64,000 nucleotides of DNA, taken from the NCBI GenBank assembly GCA_027886175.1, contig JAJNNQ010000009.1, positions 22,619,501-22,683,500 on the forward strand, written 5' to 3'. Of this stretch, positions 62,331-64,000 are shown in pieces; position 1 is the first letter of the stretch; each line of letters starts with the position of its first letter. The notes under the pieces were generated by a model. That model had not been told where the DNA came from, searched no databases, and worked only from the letters and a program-made list of their open reading frames with translations. The translations under genes and the position numbers were made by a program. This DNA is from Phylloscopus collybita (Eukaryota; Chordata; Aves; Passeriformes; Phylloscopidae).

Positions 62331-62371
62331 ACCATGGCTATGGTCAAATACATGTTGACCATAGCCATGGT
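62331..62371. repeat. Perfect inverted repeat, 17-bp arms, 7-base loop
   Basis: Arm accatggctatggtcaa (62331-62347), a 7-base spacer, then its exact reverse complement (62355-62371). The arms themselves contain a nearly palindromic ccatggctatgg core. Confidence 0.96.
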
Positions 62372-63254
62372 CATGGGGGCATATATTTGCCAGTAAATAT
62401 AGATTTCCAAAGGGAGCTTTCCTTTTTGCTACCTTTCTTAGATCCCACTTTCATGACCCTGCTGTGGGACATGTGCCTTCCTGCCTTCAGTGTGCCTTCA
62501 GCTTCCCTGGAGTCCTTTGAAAGGTCTCAGTCCATGGTCGTGTCCTGTCTCATCCTTTGCCCTGGCACACAACCTGTGCAGGGTAATAAATTTCCCTTTA
62601 GAGGACCATGATGATAAAAGGCTTGGCATAGGGCTTGCTCAGTTCTCCTCTCAACACTGGAGGTACTGGTGTTACCAAACACTGAGTGGGCTCAAATTCA
62701 TGGGTCTCACCCCAAGAGAGGTGCTGTGTAATCAGACATATTGCAGCAGTATTAGGCTGTGGTGACCCCTCCCCCTTGGCATTTTGTGGTGTGCTTTGGA
62801 GATAGATTGCACCTTTAATTTTGGAAAATGTTAACAGGCTCAGAGTCTTCTCTCTGCTACATTCGCAGCTGTCATTTACTTCTGCTGTCTTTAAGTGTTT
62901 CCTAAACACCTGTCACTCCGATACTACATCAATTCACTGAGCCTAACCTCAATACATTTTTCTCTCACACAGCAATATTGCTTTGCTTGAAATTCCTTTC
63001 CTGTGGGATTTGGGGGACTTTTTTTTTTTTTTCCTACTGAAAACTTTCTCGCTAAGGTGAGACACTTACAATAGCAAACACAGCAAGGAACAAATTATAA
63101 TTTATTTTGGAATAGCAATCTTGAAACTAATTGAATGTACAGCTCTGGGGGTGTGTTTTTGAATGCCTCTAATTAGCAGTCTGGAATCTGGACCATAACA
63201 TCTAAATATATCTACCTGATTCAATACTTTAAGTCTTGAAAAAAAATACAGCTC

Positions 63255-63288
63255 TTGATGAGTCAGATGGATTGATGAGTCAGATGGA
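63255..63288. repeat. 17-bp tandem duplication carrying two AP-1-like sites
   Basis: The unit ttgatgagtcagatgga occurs twice with no mismatch. Each unit holds TGAGTCA, the consensus AP-1 (Fos/Jun) site, so two sites lie 17 bp apart. Binding is inferred from the motif only. Confidence 0.95.
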
Positions 63289-64000
63289 TTAACATATCTA
63301 ATCTGATTAACTACTCCATCCATTATAGTCTTTTCTATTTTGTCCTTCCAAGTGGATATTTCCCTCTCCCAGTTCAGATGACTGTTTTCTCCATCTATCT
63401 TTTACCTAAATAATTTTGTGTAGAACTGGTAAGATAGTAGTAACACAAGTAGACTGGGATGTAGGGTGGGAAAGGAGGCACGATTCTCAGTAGAGAGATA
63501 GAGGTACACAGCTGGAGATAGTAATGGTTTACTGAATGGTTTACTTAGTAATGGTTTCTTGAATCAGGAAGAGACAGGTTACCTTAGTCTGTAAATTCTC
63601 AGAATACTATACTGCTTTCATTAGCTCACCAAATTACGAGATATAGTCAGATGTTTTCTAGTGATACTTTATTGACAGTAAACAATTAATGGAAAAACAA
63701 AATCTTTGTCTATCTGGAAGATCTTTATTTTGACACTTTCTGATACTCAATAATGAATTAAAAATTTAATAAATTCAATACTTATTTAAATTAATTTAGT
63801 ATTTAATAAATCTATGCTGGGTTATGGTGGTTTCTCATGTCAAATCTGAAGCAAAATGATTTTTTTCACAGAAACAAAATAAAATATTTAAATTCAAATT
63901 AGGTTAAGAAAATATTCATAGGCAATTTTCTTTAGTTCATTGCTGATTTAGTTATAGTTTGTGTCTTTTTCTCCCTTATCAACCACGTTCCCTGAAGCCC

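Larger units (their letters stand above)
60480..64000. other. Intergenic, no gene seen
   Basis: AT-rich sequence to the window end. It holds a 17-bp-arm hairpin (62331-62371), a tandem AP-1-like repeat (63255-63288), an octamer/homeodomain-rich patch at 61870-62080 and a G-rich patch at about 61328-61350. The last 300 bases are very AT-rich. No gene is supported. Confidence 0.7.

Noticed and set aside
1..64000. CRISPR arrays, operons, prokaryotic defence systems, tRNA or rRNA genes
   Set aside because: None is present. Spliced exons, CR1 LINEs and poly(A) signals show vertebrate nuclear DNA, and I saw no tRNA-like cloverleaf or rRNA segment.

Overview
This is vertebrate nuclear DNA, most likely from a bird. 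It is AT-rich and almost free of coding sequence. It holds spliced exons with GT-AG borders. Its interspersed repeats are CR1-type LINEs (three fairly recent copies, two old relics), and no SINE family is obvious. The species cannot be fixed from the sequence alone; another sauropsid is possible.

One gene is recognisable: the last three coding exons of GRXCR1 (glutaredoxin and cysteine-rich domain-containing 1) on the + strand. They lie at 5120-5359, 11646-11711 and 13636-13815. Together they encode 161 residues: the back part of the glutaredoxin-like fold, then a tail with four CxxC pairs. Every intron is phase 0 and every splice site is canonical. A poly(A) signal lies 98 bases past the stop. 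The first coding exon is not in the window and must lie upstream of base 1, so 1-5119 is the end of intron 1.

From about 13.95 kb to 64 kb I see no gene that I can support, which fits the gene-poor ground expected downstream of GRXCR1. This stretch holds CR1 copies at 42136-42515 and 57548-58545 (both minus), old CR1/L3-like relics at 31885-32250 and 59640-60470 (both minus), and a GC- and CpG-rich block at 34.3-34.95 kb that looks like a solo LTR. It also holds homopolymer runs, microsatellites, short tandem duplications and several near-perfect inverted repeats. Some unique AT-rich patches with homeodomain or POU-type motifs could be regulatory, but only alignment to other genomes can show that.

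I found no operon, CRISPR array, prokaryotic system, tRNA or rRNA. The observations most worth checking are the candidate LTR with its 18-bp TATA-centred palindrome, the two long hairpins with 7-base loops, the tandem AP-1-like repeat, the poly(T) tract that resembles a retroposed transcript end, and an unusually open pair of minus-strand frames at 43.3-44.1 kb.
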